A program made the translations under genes and the position numbers. Under the pieces are notes generated by a model. That model was not told the DNA's origin. It saw nothing but the letters and a program-made list of their open reading frames with translations, and did not search any database. This document shows positions 24,101-34,650 of a DNA stretch of 64,000 nt, piece after piece. The DNA comes from Nematostella vectensis (taxonomy: Eukaryota > Cnidaria > Anthozoa > Actiniaria > Edwardsiidae): positions 14,005,181 through 14,069,180 of the forward strand of contig NC_064036.1 in NCBI RefSeq assembly GCF_932526225.1, read 5' to 3'. Each line of letters starts with the position of its first letter. Position 1 is the first letter of the stretch.

Positions 24101-26140
24101 AAATTTTCATCTTTAATAAGACTTAATAATATTGCCTTGAAGAAGTCTTTTTAAAGACGAAAATTTGAGTCTAATACCAGTTTTTGGTGTATTCCTGATC
24201 ATCATATTTTGTCTGTTTGATACAGGTACAGTGGCTGACCAAGGGGGGTAACATATCTATACTCTTCCTGACTGTCATGTGCGGCTGGTTAGCAGCTATT
24301 ATTGTTGACTATCTTTACAAAGCAGTTGGTGAGTATGATCAACATTAGCCATAACCGAAGAACAACCCCACATGACTATACAGTGGGCTCACAAGTTGAA
24401 AGAAAATTGAGTACTTGGGTAAACAAACCATACACATCATCCTCAGGGACCAAGGGCGTCGCAGAGATGCCCACACAGGGAGCGCACGAGAAAAAAGAGT
24501 TCTTTCTTGTGCGCTCTCTGTGTGCCAAATCTCTGCGACGCCCTGGGTCCCTGAGGATGCACACACATTACAAATCTATGGCCTGCTTCTGCTGTCTTTG
24601 TGGCCATCATATTTTAGCTATTTTATGTGTCGCTCTGTGAAATTACTGCTAGTCCAATGTGTTGAGAACATCAGGATGGGGCCTTGCCTCTACTGAAATG
24701 GGCTCAATGTTTTGTCAAGACGAGGCATGCATACACTCTTTTTTTAGAAGAACCTTTTTTATAAAAACATCCTATTTTGCCCATTGCAGTGTAATGAAGG
24801 CTTTTCGACTTGGATTTTGTACTATTTCATAACATTTATAGTCAAATAGAATGAAGAAACAAGCATAAGCTTCATTTATCATGAATTGAAATAAGCGAAA
24901 TTTACAAGTAGTTTACCAACAATTGTCTGCTGTTACTGCATTTTAGCTCACTGAACTAACTAACTCAATCTATTCGAACTTAGCTTTATCTAGCACTGCT
25001 TACATTTGTTATTTTTTTTATTTCATTGTTATTGTCTAATCCCTTAACTACAGATTCTTCTTTTTTGTTTTGTTTACATTTCTTAGATAGTTCATTTACT
25101 TACTTTTAAATGTTCATGCGGAACAGTTCACAGGCAATTTAATACTTGTCTAACTTTATGTGATTGGTTCTTGCCATAACCGTTTCTGTGGTGGAGTGTG
25201 CAGAACACACCCAGCCAAAGATTTCACCAAATAAAAGCATTTAATAAAACATGTAGCTCTACACCTGTGTATTGAGCACTGTTCTATGAACGCCTGCATC
25301 CATGCATTATATATATAAAACTGTTGTTTCTCCAGGACCAGTGTCGACCAACAGGGTGATTTGCCTTGTGCCACTACTCACTTGGCTGGAAGATTGGATG
25401 TTCATCAGGCATTTTTCCAATAACATTGATACTCCAGTTATTGTTTTAGAAGTCTTAGGTAAAGTGATTTTCTAAATTTTATTTCATTATATAATTATTA
25501 TTTATTTTAAATTATTATTTATTTGATAGCTTCCAATACTAACAATGAATAAAAAATAATTTGAAAATAATATAAAAAGAATAATTTAAAATGTTGTATC
25601 CTTGGTAAAATAGTGGGATGTACTTCTTGTGTTTTCTGTCATAACATGCACGAATTGCTTTTATTCCACTTCCTTTTACACCTTTTTTAATTTAATTTTC
25701 TATCTGATAGGCCTTGTGCTGGTATTTGTTGGCCTGGTTTCCTCAAGTTTAGAAACCGAAGGCTTTAGAAGTTCCTTACGGACCCCTCTCTTAGACCCAG
25801 CTCAGGTAAGTCAATTATCTACACAAAACAATAGTTAGCTACTAAGAATTGGACTCTGGGAATTTGTCATGCAATGCAGAGATTTTAGAATGTTTTAGTT
25901 TGAAGGCCCTTTTACATATGCTGTAGGTATAACATCATGCAAATATTCCATTTTTAGTATCAGAGGTCGGATGAGCCATTCCGGGAGGACATCCCACCGG
26001 ACATGGATGACTTGGTAACATCAGAAGAAGAAGTTGAGAATGACAACAACTCTAGACCTCACTCACGGCTTTCTCACTTGCACACCAATGAAGACCTCTT
26101 TCCGCCACTTGTTGAGGTCACTGGTGACTGTAAACCATGA
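21140..26140 (+). CDS. DMT-superfamily (EamA-type) multi-pass transporter
   Basis: Predicted integral membrane transporter; substrate unknown. Seven exons: 21140-21538, 22105-22372, 23196-23320, 24226-24328, 25336-25458, 25711-25805 and 25958-26140 (TGA). They give 431 residues. I chose the ATG at 21140 (MPSGGYF). About ten hydrophobic segments are spread along residues 10-370, in the pattern of two five-helix EamA repeats. Family-like features include RTPGTIFLYL and NPTVAGVYMAAAPW at the end of the first half and ILEVLGLVLVFVGLV-like final helices. The last 60 residues are hydrophilic and acidic (TSEEEVENDNN), fitting a cytoplasmic tail. I cannot assign it to a named SLC family. The donor of exon 2 lies inside a four-copy tandem duplication, and intron 4 contains a long hairpin. 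Confidence 0.8.
22329..22582 (+). repeat. Tandem copies of an exon end plus donor in the EamA-transporter gene, about 66-bp unit
   Basis: Four diverged copies. Each spans the end of exon 2 (GGGCAATAAGCTCAG), the donor and the following intron bases (TTAGAATAAGCT). The functional donor at 22373 is GTAGGT. In copies 2 and 3 the GT is changed (CTCAGATGG), while copy 4 keeps CTCAG/GTAGGT. Confidence 0.88.
23482..23664. repeat. Inverted-repeat (MITE-like) element, about 80-bp arms
   Basis: Left arm TAATAACAAGAGAAAATACT... and right arm ending AGTATTTTCTCTTGTTATTA are inverted copies, and the similarity runs inward through CAGGGTGAC/GTCACCCTG. It lies in intron 3 of the EamA-type transporter gene. 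No coding capacity. Confidence 0.8.
24075..24195. repeat. Short inverted repeat
   Basis: ACACCAAAAACTGG near 24075 pairs with CCAGTTTTTGGTGT near 24180. Inner matches (AAATTTTCATCTTTAA and TTTAAAGACGAAAATTT) support a small foldback element just upstream of exon 24226-24328. Confidence 0.6.
24438..24559. repeat. Near-perfect long hairpin (57-bp stem)
   Basis: The left arm (CATCCTCAGGGACC..., containing GGGCGTCGCAGAGA) and right arm (TCTCTGCGACGCCC...GGTCCCTGAGGATG) are inverted copies differing at only a few positions, with almost no loop. It sits in intron 4 of the transporter gene. It is probably a miniature inverted-repeat element; a small-RNA precursor is a less likely alternative. Confidence 0.8.
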
Positions 26141-28152
26141 TATTAAATGTTTAGTAGGAAAGAGATGTGTTAGACTTTGTTGACCTTTCGTGGTCAGAGC
26201 AATTTAAAGATATTTGAAAAAGAAAGCAAAACATTAAAAGCAGAGAAGTAATGTATACCATCCGCCTGTTAGGGGCAAGATGAAAAACTGCTCCCTGGGT
26301 AATAGACCATCATAAAACCGGGTAGCTTAGGTAATACCAGGCAAAGAAAACTTATGCTGCATTCACACCAAAACCATGTTTAGTACAAGGTTTTTCTTTG
26401 CCTTATAACTTGCCAAGTTTCTCATTGTGTTGAATTCTTTCTATCTAAATGATCACTTAGTAACATGTACAGCAGAGTGTATCCTGTTTTGTTCTTGGGT
26501 CTGTCCACTCTTGGGAGATTGAGATTTAAACCAGTTTAATTAAAACACCTTAAACTGGTTTAAGTGCTGGTGTGAATGCAGTATTAGATTATTAAATATG
26601 CGGCAAACCCTGTAGCCAGTGTGTGTCACAGTCTAATTAAAATACAGATAAATTGCCATCCTTCAGATCATTTGAGCATGCTTAAAAATTTGTGCTTGTA
26701 GATCTGCTTAGAAGTCAGGCCCGTACCCAAGATTTTCCTTGGGGGGGGGGGGGGGGGGTGCGAAATCCAAAAAAAATGGACCTAATTTTTCCTGGAGGGA
26801 GGGGGGGGGGAGGGAGTTCTCTGATAAAAATCTGACCATCTCTGAAAGAACAAAAAGGGATTTTTTTATGCCTTTGCAGTATCTCCGAGGGGCGTTTATT
26901 GTCGGATTTGGCTACAAAAAAGTCTGATTTATATGGATTGGTGACATACCAGAGTGATCTAGCTTATGCTTTATAACTTTGTTCACTAATAGCACGTTTA
27001 TTAACTGAAAGTGGACCTTTGGCCGTTGTAGGGAGTGCATTTGCACCCCCCCTGGGTATGGGCCTGAAAGTGTAGGGTGTATTTTATTTAGTGTACTTTG
27101 GCCACGAAGGATATTTTCATGTCACACTCGGCTCAGATGGAGTCAGTGGAGTTTTTTTATTTTATTTTTTAATGCTCATCTAACGGTTGCACAACCCCAT
27201 GGCCACACACACACACCGCTTAGGCTTCTATGAATTTCTAACGTAGGGATCAGAAGTAAAAATAGTTGTTGGCCGTTTTTATACTATAGAAATATGAGGT
27301 GTCCAGACTACTTTGGGCAAAGATTTTTAGTCTAGTATAAAGAGTGACCCTTGGGCATGTGTCATGAAGAGGTAAATGATTTACTTGGACTGAACAACGA
27401 ACTGTAGCGTTTAGGTTGTCTGCAGGGGCGGCGGTAGGGGAGGGGCAGGGAGAAAGCGCCCTCCCCCCCACTTTTCTGAGCAGATGTTTAGCGCTTAAGG
27501 ATTTGGGACCACTACCGCCCCTCCCCCCTGAAACCACCAACCCACCCCTTCCCCCAACTCTTGCCCTCTCACCCTAATTATGGGTTTGCCGCCCCTGATC
27601 TGGATGAAATTTAGTTCATCTCGCCTTAATACCTCTCGCCTTAATACCAGTTTTATGTAGGCTTTTTTAACTGGTGTACTTTTGTTTTGAGTGATTAGAC
27701 TTTAAAGCTCCAAGTCTAAGATTTATTGTTTATATAAAACTCATCTTGAAATGTTGGCTCTAGTAAATTCCACTTCAGAGCGCTGAAGAAAAACCTATAA
27801 GTTCTAAGATGAAATGTAGCTACAATAAATGAATCCGAACAGCCTGTGAGCTGGCTGTTCACACCTTACCTGACACTGGGGGGATTCCAAAGCACTTGCA
27901 ATTTCATGTCTTGTTTTCGCCCATGTTTTTTACTGTATTTGAGCTAGCGGTTAGGAAATTAGTCTACTCTGCAGCCGCTCGTGTTGTACAGGGAACCCAT
28001 TCTCGATACTGTTCCAATGGTGGAACTCACAATACAACATTATGGATGCATTATAAGTATCCATCTGAAATGGGCTTCCTGTGGCATAGCCGCCGTTTTC
28101 GCAACCGAAGCGCAGCGGTGTTACCCATTAGTCCAACGTAGACGAAATAAAA
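26141..28152. other. Intergenic region between the EamA transporter and the SFT2-domain gene
   Basis: No gene recognised. It contains the dispersed element at 26716-27066, a G-run, and a low-complexity C/G-rich stretch at about 27420-27600. The final 250 bp should hold the promoter and 5' UTR of the SFT2 gene. Short open frames at 27896-28223 have no recognisable motif. Confidence 0.5.
26716..27066. mobile_element. Dispersed inverted-terminal element, copy 1
   Basis: It begins CAGGCCCGTACCCA and ends TGGGTATGGGCCTG, so it has terminal inverted repeats of about 14 bp. The interior (CTGATAAAAATCTGACCA, TGCCTTTGCAGTAT, GTTTATTGTCGGATTTG, ACATACCAGAGTGATCTAGC) is shared with the copy at 40680-40930. 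Non-autonomous; no protein encoded. Confidence 0.85.
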
Positions 28153-31100
28153 ATGGAGGCGAAACTAAACGCTCTAAAAGACTTCGCTTCATTCGGCTCG
28201 TCCAAGAAGGCGTCAAACACTGATTACAAGCCGGTAGATCAAACTCCGAACTCGCAATCGTCGAATGGACAGTGGGGTGCTTGGCTAAGTAAAGGCGAGG
28301 AAGACCCGTACCTGCCGAGCTTGGTAAGCGAGCTTATCTTAAGATATCACTTGAATCAGACATCTCATCTTTACAGAATGTATCACTTTAATCAGACCTC
28401 ATTAATAAAGATTCTACTCAGCCTACCAAAAACTTCCCCAACTGTAGATACAAGTGCTTACATAAGCAGTACATAAGAAGTACATAAGCAGAGGTGTTAT
28501 TGTAGCAAGGGCAAGAGGAACATTGTTTTCTAGCCTAAATTCTGATAATAAAGCATGAAATTCCTTCTTTTTTGGTTTAAATGAGCCTTGTTTGTAACAC
28601 CTTAGAAAAGCCAGTCAAGTTGCATTGCATAATCTGAGCTACTACCCTATTGGTGGGAACTGTCCACGACATGCTAGCTGAAACATGCCTGATTAGTATA
28701 CACCCTTGTAGTGCCCCATACACACTTTGCCTGGACATCATGGCCAGGAAAACAAGGATTTACTTACAGGGCTGTACTTGCAGGGGGTGGGGCACTGGAA
28801 GCATGTTCCCCCCACTCCCCCAATATTTTTTAAAATTAATAAGAAAATATCCAGTAGGGGCACTATATGTGCCCCCTCCCCCAACATTTTCTTAATCTTT
28901 TTGTATTGTGCCCCCTCTAATCTTACGTGGGCTGCTATGGTTTCTGACTTATTTTGAACAAGCATGACAGGGTCTCTTTTTGGTTTTATAAATACTTTCT
29001 TACTTTGGCTGGAGAATGACTTTTAATCTGTTTTACACATGATGTTTCTTATCGACTAACATTTTATTGTCTTCAGTCAAGAAAACAAAGAATTCTTGGA
29101 TTTTTCATGTGTCTGCTGATGGGTGTATTTTGTTTTGTAATGGTGAGGATACCTTAGAAGTAAAAAAGTGTAATTGTTGATTGTTTCTTATATTGACAGT
29201 AGGGGAATGGTGCTAGACTAAATCCTATTAACTATCTTTCAAGGCTGGTTTTATTGCCCCATTTATCGTTCTCAAAGCAAGGAAGTTTGTTATGCTGTAC
29301 ACAATGGGTAGTCTCTTTACAATTGGCAGGTAAGTTGTAATTTAATATGAATATCTTTCAATAAACTGTTTCCAAAAACTTGGCATTCTGGGTCGAAAGT
29401 ACTGAAGGAAATATATTGGACAATTGGACATGTGATTATGTTGAGCATGTCAATTATAATTTGAACATATTCATTACCTGCAAGTTGATTTTTAAATCCA
29501 AATCTTTGTAATCATTTTTAGGACTTTGCTGTCTGACTTTTAAGCATACTCTACTGTATTTGGATACTGAACATAACCCTACTCAGTCTAAGTACTCCAT
29601 TTCTTGCTAAAGTGCTTTTCTCAGTATTTTAAAGTTTTTTTACTTACTCCCTTTGTTAATGTACTTCTTCAGGTGCCTACACAGGGGGTGCGCGCAGGGT
29701 GCACACACACACCCCCTTCCTTGGTGGGCAAAAAGCGGGTCATTTCTTATTAAAGAATCTTCAAATTTTATGCTTTTTCCATATGATACCTATGACTGTG
29801 CAACCCCCCCCCCCCCCCCTTTCTTGGTGGACAAAAAGTGGGTCATTTCTTATTAAAGAACCTTCAAGTTTTATGCTTTTTCCATATGATACCTATGACT
29901 GTGCAACCTCCCCCCCCCCCCCCCCCCCCTTCCTTGGTGGACAAAAAGTGGGTCATTTCTTATTAAAGAACCTTCAAGTTTTATGCTTTTTCCATATGAC
30001 ACCTATGACTGTGCAAACCCCTCCCCCCCTCCCTCAGCCAATCCTGTGTACATGCCTGCCTGTGCATTTCAATGCTTTTTGCTGGGTAATCCATCCCTTG
30101 TTAAAGTACTTCTCTGTATTTTAAAGTTTTTCGCTGCTGTGGGGACCTGTCAATCACGTTAAACACCTCTGCTCCTTGGGAAGATTGCCATTCACAGCCG
30201 CATACTTTGGCTCAATGATTGCTACACTTTATATGGCCTTAATTGTAAGTACAAGATGGCCACATATTTTGAAATTCAAATAGAACACCTTTATCATGGT
30301 ATTGTTTGTAGAGAAACATGATATATGGATATACTTCATCCCCTCTTTTCTGCTTCACTTTTGGCATATGAACCTATAGCTTATGCTCAGGATTGGCTTA
30401 AGGGCAGAAGGCCTTCCCCTTTTGGTTATTTTTTAATACTATGGTGATCTAGAACCATTTGTGTTTGTGGAAGTACAGCTCCCCATCCCCCACTCACACA
30501 TCATGCTTTTTGGCCTTTGTTGAACTACTGTATTTGTTGTTTTATATACTATAATAGCCATAGAATTGTCAAGAGATCTATATTTAATTTGTGCTTTGTG
30601 TGTAAGCAAAACCAGTTCCCCATTCCAATTCTTCCATGTGAGCTCATGACACTTAACTGCGGCCACCAAACTTTTTCAGTCTTGGTCCGTTCAGTATCTA
30701 TACCATTTATCTGGTTTCCAGGTAACTGACTTAATCATATGTACCATGTTAGTCTGTTGAGACCAGTCTTTTTATTTATTTAGGTAAGAAGCACGATTTT
30801 AACAGCATTGTTTGCAGTTGTTCAGATAATAGCATTGATATGGTTAGTTAAAGACTCTTGTTGCAATGAATGTTATTGTTTGGAATAGGTGCTAAATGGT
30901 GTCTAAGTGCTACTTCCAGTTTCACCATACGAAACACAATTAAGAAAATGTTGACCTTGTAAAATCTTACTAAAATTACAGTATATTACAGTATAAAAAA
31001 ATCCCAATGGTTTTGAGGGCCATTTTCTCACATACACATAAAAATACTATTCACCACCATTTTAGGTGTTTTTTTTAAAGCTGAGTGAAAAGGACATCTG

Positions 31101-31598
31101 TACACGGAGCATGTCATGGTATCTCAAGTTCCCAGTTTGCTGGGAACCGCTATGACTCTAAGCTGACAAAATGCATATTTCTAACCGCAGTTTTTGCTTT
31201 GTTGCCCGCTGTTAGATTTTATGTGTGACTCTAAGCTGACAGTGCAGATTTCTGACTGCAGTTTTTGTTGTTTTTCTTTGTTAGGTATTTTGGGTGACTC
31301 TGAGCTGAGAATGCGGATTTCTAACTGCAGTTTTTGCTTTGTTGCCCATTGTTAGGTTTTATGTGTGACGCTAAGCTGACAGTGCAGATTTCTAACTGCA
31401 GTTTTTGTTTTTCTTTGTTAGGTATTTTGTGTGACTCTGGGCTGACAATGCAGATTTCTAACTGTAGGGCTTGTTCTGTTCTCCCCTGTTAGGTACTTTG
31501 TGAGCTATATTCCTGGAGGTACCACTGGCATGAAGTTTTTCACAAGACTGTTTTCATCTGCTGTGACAAAGACTGTGTCAAGCACACTACCTGTTTAG
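28153..31598 (+). CDS. SFT2D3: SFT2-domain vesicle-transport protein (SFT2D3-like)
   Basis: Small four-pass Golgi/endosome membrane protein of the SFT2/GOT1 type, associated with fusion of retrograde vesicles at the Golgi. Six exons: 28153-28323, 29077-29142, 29244-29329, 30127-30244, 30784-30842 and 31493-31598 (TAG). They give 201 residues. The first 65 residues are hydrophilic, then come four membrane segments: FFMCLLMGVFCFVMAGF, then LYTMGSLFTIG...FSLLWGP, then LPFTAAYFGSMIATLYMALI, then LTALFAVVQIIALIWYFVSYIPGG. LPFTAAYFGS and SYIPGG are family signatures. The N-terminal extension makes SFT2D3 a better match than the shorter SFT2D1/2, but the exact orthology is inferred. The last acceptor (AG at 31491-31492) is the end copy of a five-copy repeat. 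Confidence 0.85.
29650..30020. repeat. Three tandem copies of about 115 bp with poly-C blocks
   Basis: Each copy has a C-run followed by TTGGTGGACAAAAAGTGGGT, TCATTTCTTATTAAAGAA and ATGCTTTTTCCATATGA. The copies start near 29710, 29815 and 29930. It lies in intron 3 of the SFT2 gene. A relic of the exon-4 acceptor (GTATTTTAAAGTTTTT at about 29629-29644) lies on the left side and the real acceptor at 30125-30126 on the right. Confidence 0.85.
31145..31505 (+). repeat. Five-copy tandem repeat of the last-exon acceptor of the SFT2 gene, about 69-bp unit
   Basis: Acceptor-like GTTAG occurs at 31215, 31284, 31355, 31421 and 31492 (last base), spaced 66-71 bp. Each is preceded by CTAACTGCAGTTTTTG-like intron sequence and followed by a copy of the exon start (GTATTTTGTGTGAC versus real GTACTTTGTGAGC). 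Only the last joins the true exon. Confidence 0.92.
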
Positions 31599-32391
31599 CT
31601 AGTTCCACAGTTTGAAAAATTATTTATTAGAGATTGTAAATATTGTAAAATAGAGAATTGAAAATATATCACAGACTCTGCAGTCATAAATCCATAGTAT
31701 ATTTAATGAGAGCATAGAAACATTTTGTTATACAAACAATGACAAGAATAAGTAGCTCCCTGCCTTCAAAAGGAAATCTTTACATCTAAACATGTGTCAT
31801 TATACTCTAACCACTGAACAAATTCAATATTTTTAGCATAATATGCAAGAATGTACAATTTGTATCTACACCATACAATAAAGAGTAATGGAGAACTTTA
31901 AACCAGTTCCCAATATTTGGAACTCAGCAAAAATTCCAACAGTTTCAATTTGTTTTGTTACAACCAATGACACAAAGATGACAGCTTTTTAAGCTCAGCA
32001 AGATGGTTTCTTTTATTAAATTCCATTTGGTTTGAAATTATGCATTCAGTAAGTCCCTTCAACACTATGCTGAAGCAATCCTAGACAATGCTGATATCTG
32101 AGCACCTTTCAGGATCTATAAAAATGTATGTTTCAATATTCAAATAACATATACAACAATTATAATTATAAAAATAATTCCAAACTCAACTTAAACTGTC
32201 AAAGTTGGTTTTCAATAGGGTGCAAAGGCGAGCACAACACAAGTGAGAATCATTCAAAGACAAGGGCAAGAAAATCCAGCTGTTATTTTCTTTTGTGATT
32301 ACTATTATTGCACTTGTATTCCAGTGAGAATTGGGAAATAATATGCTGGGCGTGCGTTTGCATCATAGTGCGAACCAAACTTTAGTTTTTT
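31599..32391. other. Convergent 3' ends of the SFT2 gene and FANK1
   Basis: About 800 bp between two facing stop codons, expected to be the two 3' UTRs. A polyadenylation signal AATAAA for the plus-strand gene is at 31877-31882. TTTATT on the plus strand at about 32012 is a candidate for the minus-strand gene. No other feature seen. Confidence 0.6.
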
Positions 32392-34650
32392 TTAATAGCC
32401 ATTCATAGATGCTTGAGTTGACACGTTTTCCTTCTCTTCCCCATCCACCTCACTTTTGCTTTTCTCACGGACTTCCTCCACTTGTCGCTGCTTATCTGCC
32501 TGCTTCTGCTCATCAAGGTACTGCTGCAAAAAGCTGACGATGCGCTCATGGTCAAACGCTCGTGCAAAGTCCAGTGCTGTCTTTCCGTGCAGAGTCTTAT
32601 GCTGGACAAAAGCTCCTTTCTTTACCAGGAGTTTAACAAGAGGCTCAAAGCCATTGAGGACAGCATTCATAAGAATAGTCTTGCCGTCCTTGTCTTGGCT
32701 GTTGACATTGGCACCATGGTGGATGAGTAACTTGGCAATGTTGATGTTACCATTTACTGCTGCCACACGCATCAGTGGTGTCCACCCTACAAAAAGGAAA
32801 ATTCGGAAAGATGTTCTTTTCACTGCATTAACAGGGCCATAGTTAGAATATCTAAGAATAGGTAAGGGTGCAGTTGTAACTACTGGCAGTCTGTCAAGAG
32901 CAGATGTTACCTGAGGTTTTATCTTTGATGTCCACTGCACAGCCCTCGGTGAACATCCATCGTATGACGTCCAGATTTCCCCCGTCTACCGCCCAGTGCA
33001 GGGCCATGGATCCTGTGTGATCTATGGTGTTCCATCCAGCACCTTGCTGCTGCAACAGCTTGGCAACCTCAAGCTGACCTATTGGGCAATCAGCTTTTTA
33101 ATTAATCATTTTACAATAAACGTCGAAACAAATTCAAGGATGAAAATATTGACCCATGTAAGAACCAAACCACATACTGTAGGTAAAGAAATGTACAGAC
33201 CAGGGAGGGGTGGAGGCGCTGGGCCACATTCACCAAGGGGAAAGAAGGAGGACACTAAACATTGGATTGATACTTGGCTAAGGTTGCCCTATGCATTTAT
33301 TGAGGCTTTTTGTAAGTCACCTGAGAAGCAAGCCATCATCATGGCAGTTTTCCCACTGATGTTTTGATAATTCACATCTGCATTTCTCTCCAGGAGAGCT
33401 TTCACAATATCCACATAACCCTTTTGGGCTGCAATCAAGTGGAGTTATTTTTTTAGTACATACTTGTTTATATTTATAAATGATAGATATGGGTGTCTTG
33501 AAAATTAACATTCACGAGCAACTATCTGGAGACAGACCAAGCTTGCCATTTTATTAATACTTGTTCATTATAAAAAATGTGTATAACTATTATATAATAC
33601 TCACAAGCAACCATCAGAGGAGAGAGACCAAACTTGTCAGGAGAATCTATGAGCTGCCATCTTGGGCCAAACTCTGTACAAAATCAGTTTTATAATCAAC
33701 AATAAATTGGAAAAGTAAACTTCACTCACAATTAAACTATTGTTTGTTTATTAGCTATGAAAACATTTATGAAGACTGAGATGTATCCAAGAGATAGGTA
33801 TTTTTGTTCCCTAGTCTTCATCTATTTAGGAGTAATAATAATGGATTACTTTAAAAGAAAGGGGAAAATTCAGAAGATGGTAATATGGAAGACAATGGAG
33901 CCTAGAGATTAGACAGCAAGAAAGTCTGAAAGAAAATAGAACTGAGCCAGGAAGCTACCCCAGCTTTTTTGCCTGCTATTGCCCTGACAGCCCTGATTTA
34001 TCTACCTTATTGTTTTGATAGTCACCCAAGCCTCTGTCAAATTTTTCTCAGTATATCTAAGCTAAGTATATCTAACTTACCCAATCCTAGACTTTTTTGG
34101 TAACTACCCATCTCTCAGTATATCTAAGCTATCTGTAAGTAAATCTAACTACCCAATCCTAGACTTTGTTTGGTAACTACCCCAGCCCCTATCTAAGATT
34201 TTCTCTCAAAATCACCCTCCAGTTTGCTGACAGCCTGCCTCAGCTAATTTTTTGCTTCATTTTTTTCCTGTAATTACCTTCCAACACTTTGATCACGGCC
34301 TGCACATCCTTTTTAGCCACGGCCTTGTGGAGGTCTTCATTGGTTTTAGGTTTTTTTGTTGTTCTCACAGTGATGACAGAGCTCCATGCACTGTTTCCTG
34401 CATCGTTTTTACATCGTATTCTATACCGATAGTCTGTGGATGGTTCCAGACCCTCAAACACATTACTGGTTGAGAAACCAGAGTACACTTTGCCAAAACC
34501 CTTGGTGCGCTCCCCCTCCTCTACTGAGTACTGAAGTCGTCCATCAGACTTTGCGGCTCCAATGATCGTTGGTGGCTCCCAGTATAGTTCTATTGAGCTG
34601 TGAGTAACTTTGCCAACAACTGGAGGGTTAGGTCTTGCAGGAACAGACAT
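32392..34650 (-). CDS. FANK1: Fibronectin type III and ankyrin repeat protein FANK1
   Basis: The family is expressed in testis and other ciliated or germ cells in vertebrates. Five coding exons on the minus strand: 34650-34278, 33673-33605, 33428-33321, 33078-32911 and 32786-32392 (TAA). They give 370 residues, close to the vertebrate protein. Residues 5-100 form one FN3 domain ([20 protein letters not shown] at the start, then [17 protein letters not shown]). After a short linker ([20 protein letters not shown]) come about six ankyrin repeats with typical G-TPL and LL--GA-VN positions ([38 protein letters not shown]). The tail is a charged coiled-coil-like stretch. Every intron is phase 1, so repeat-bearing exons could be shuffled without frame loss. 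A non-coding 5' exon near 36190-36240 is possible. Confidence 0.92.

Noticed and set aside
29653-30124. Open frames with poly-proline blocks
   Set aside because: Caused by C-runs in the three-copy intronic repeat.
32456-32842. 128-codon plus-strand open frame
   Set aside because: Antisense shadow of the FANK1 ankyrin exon.
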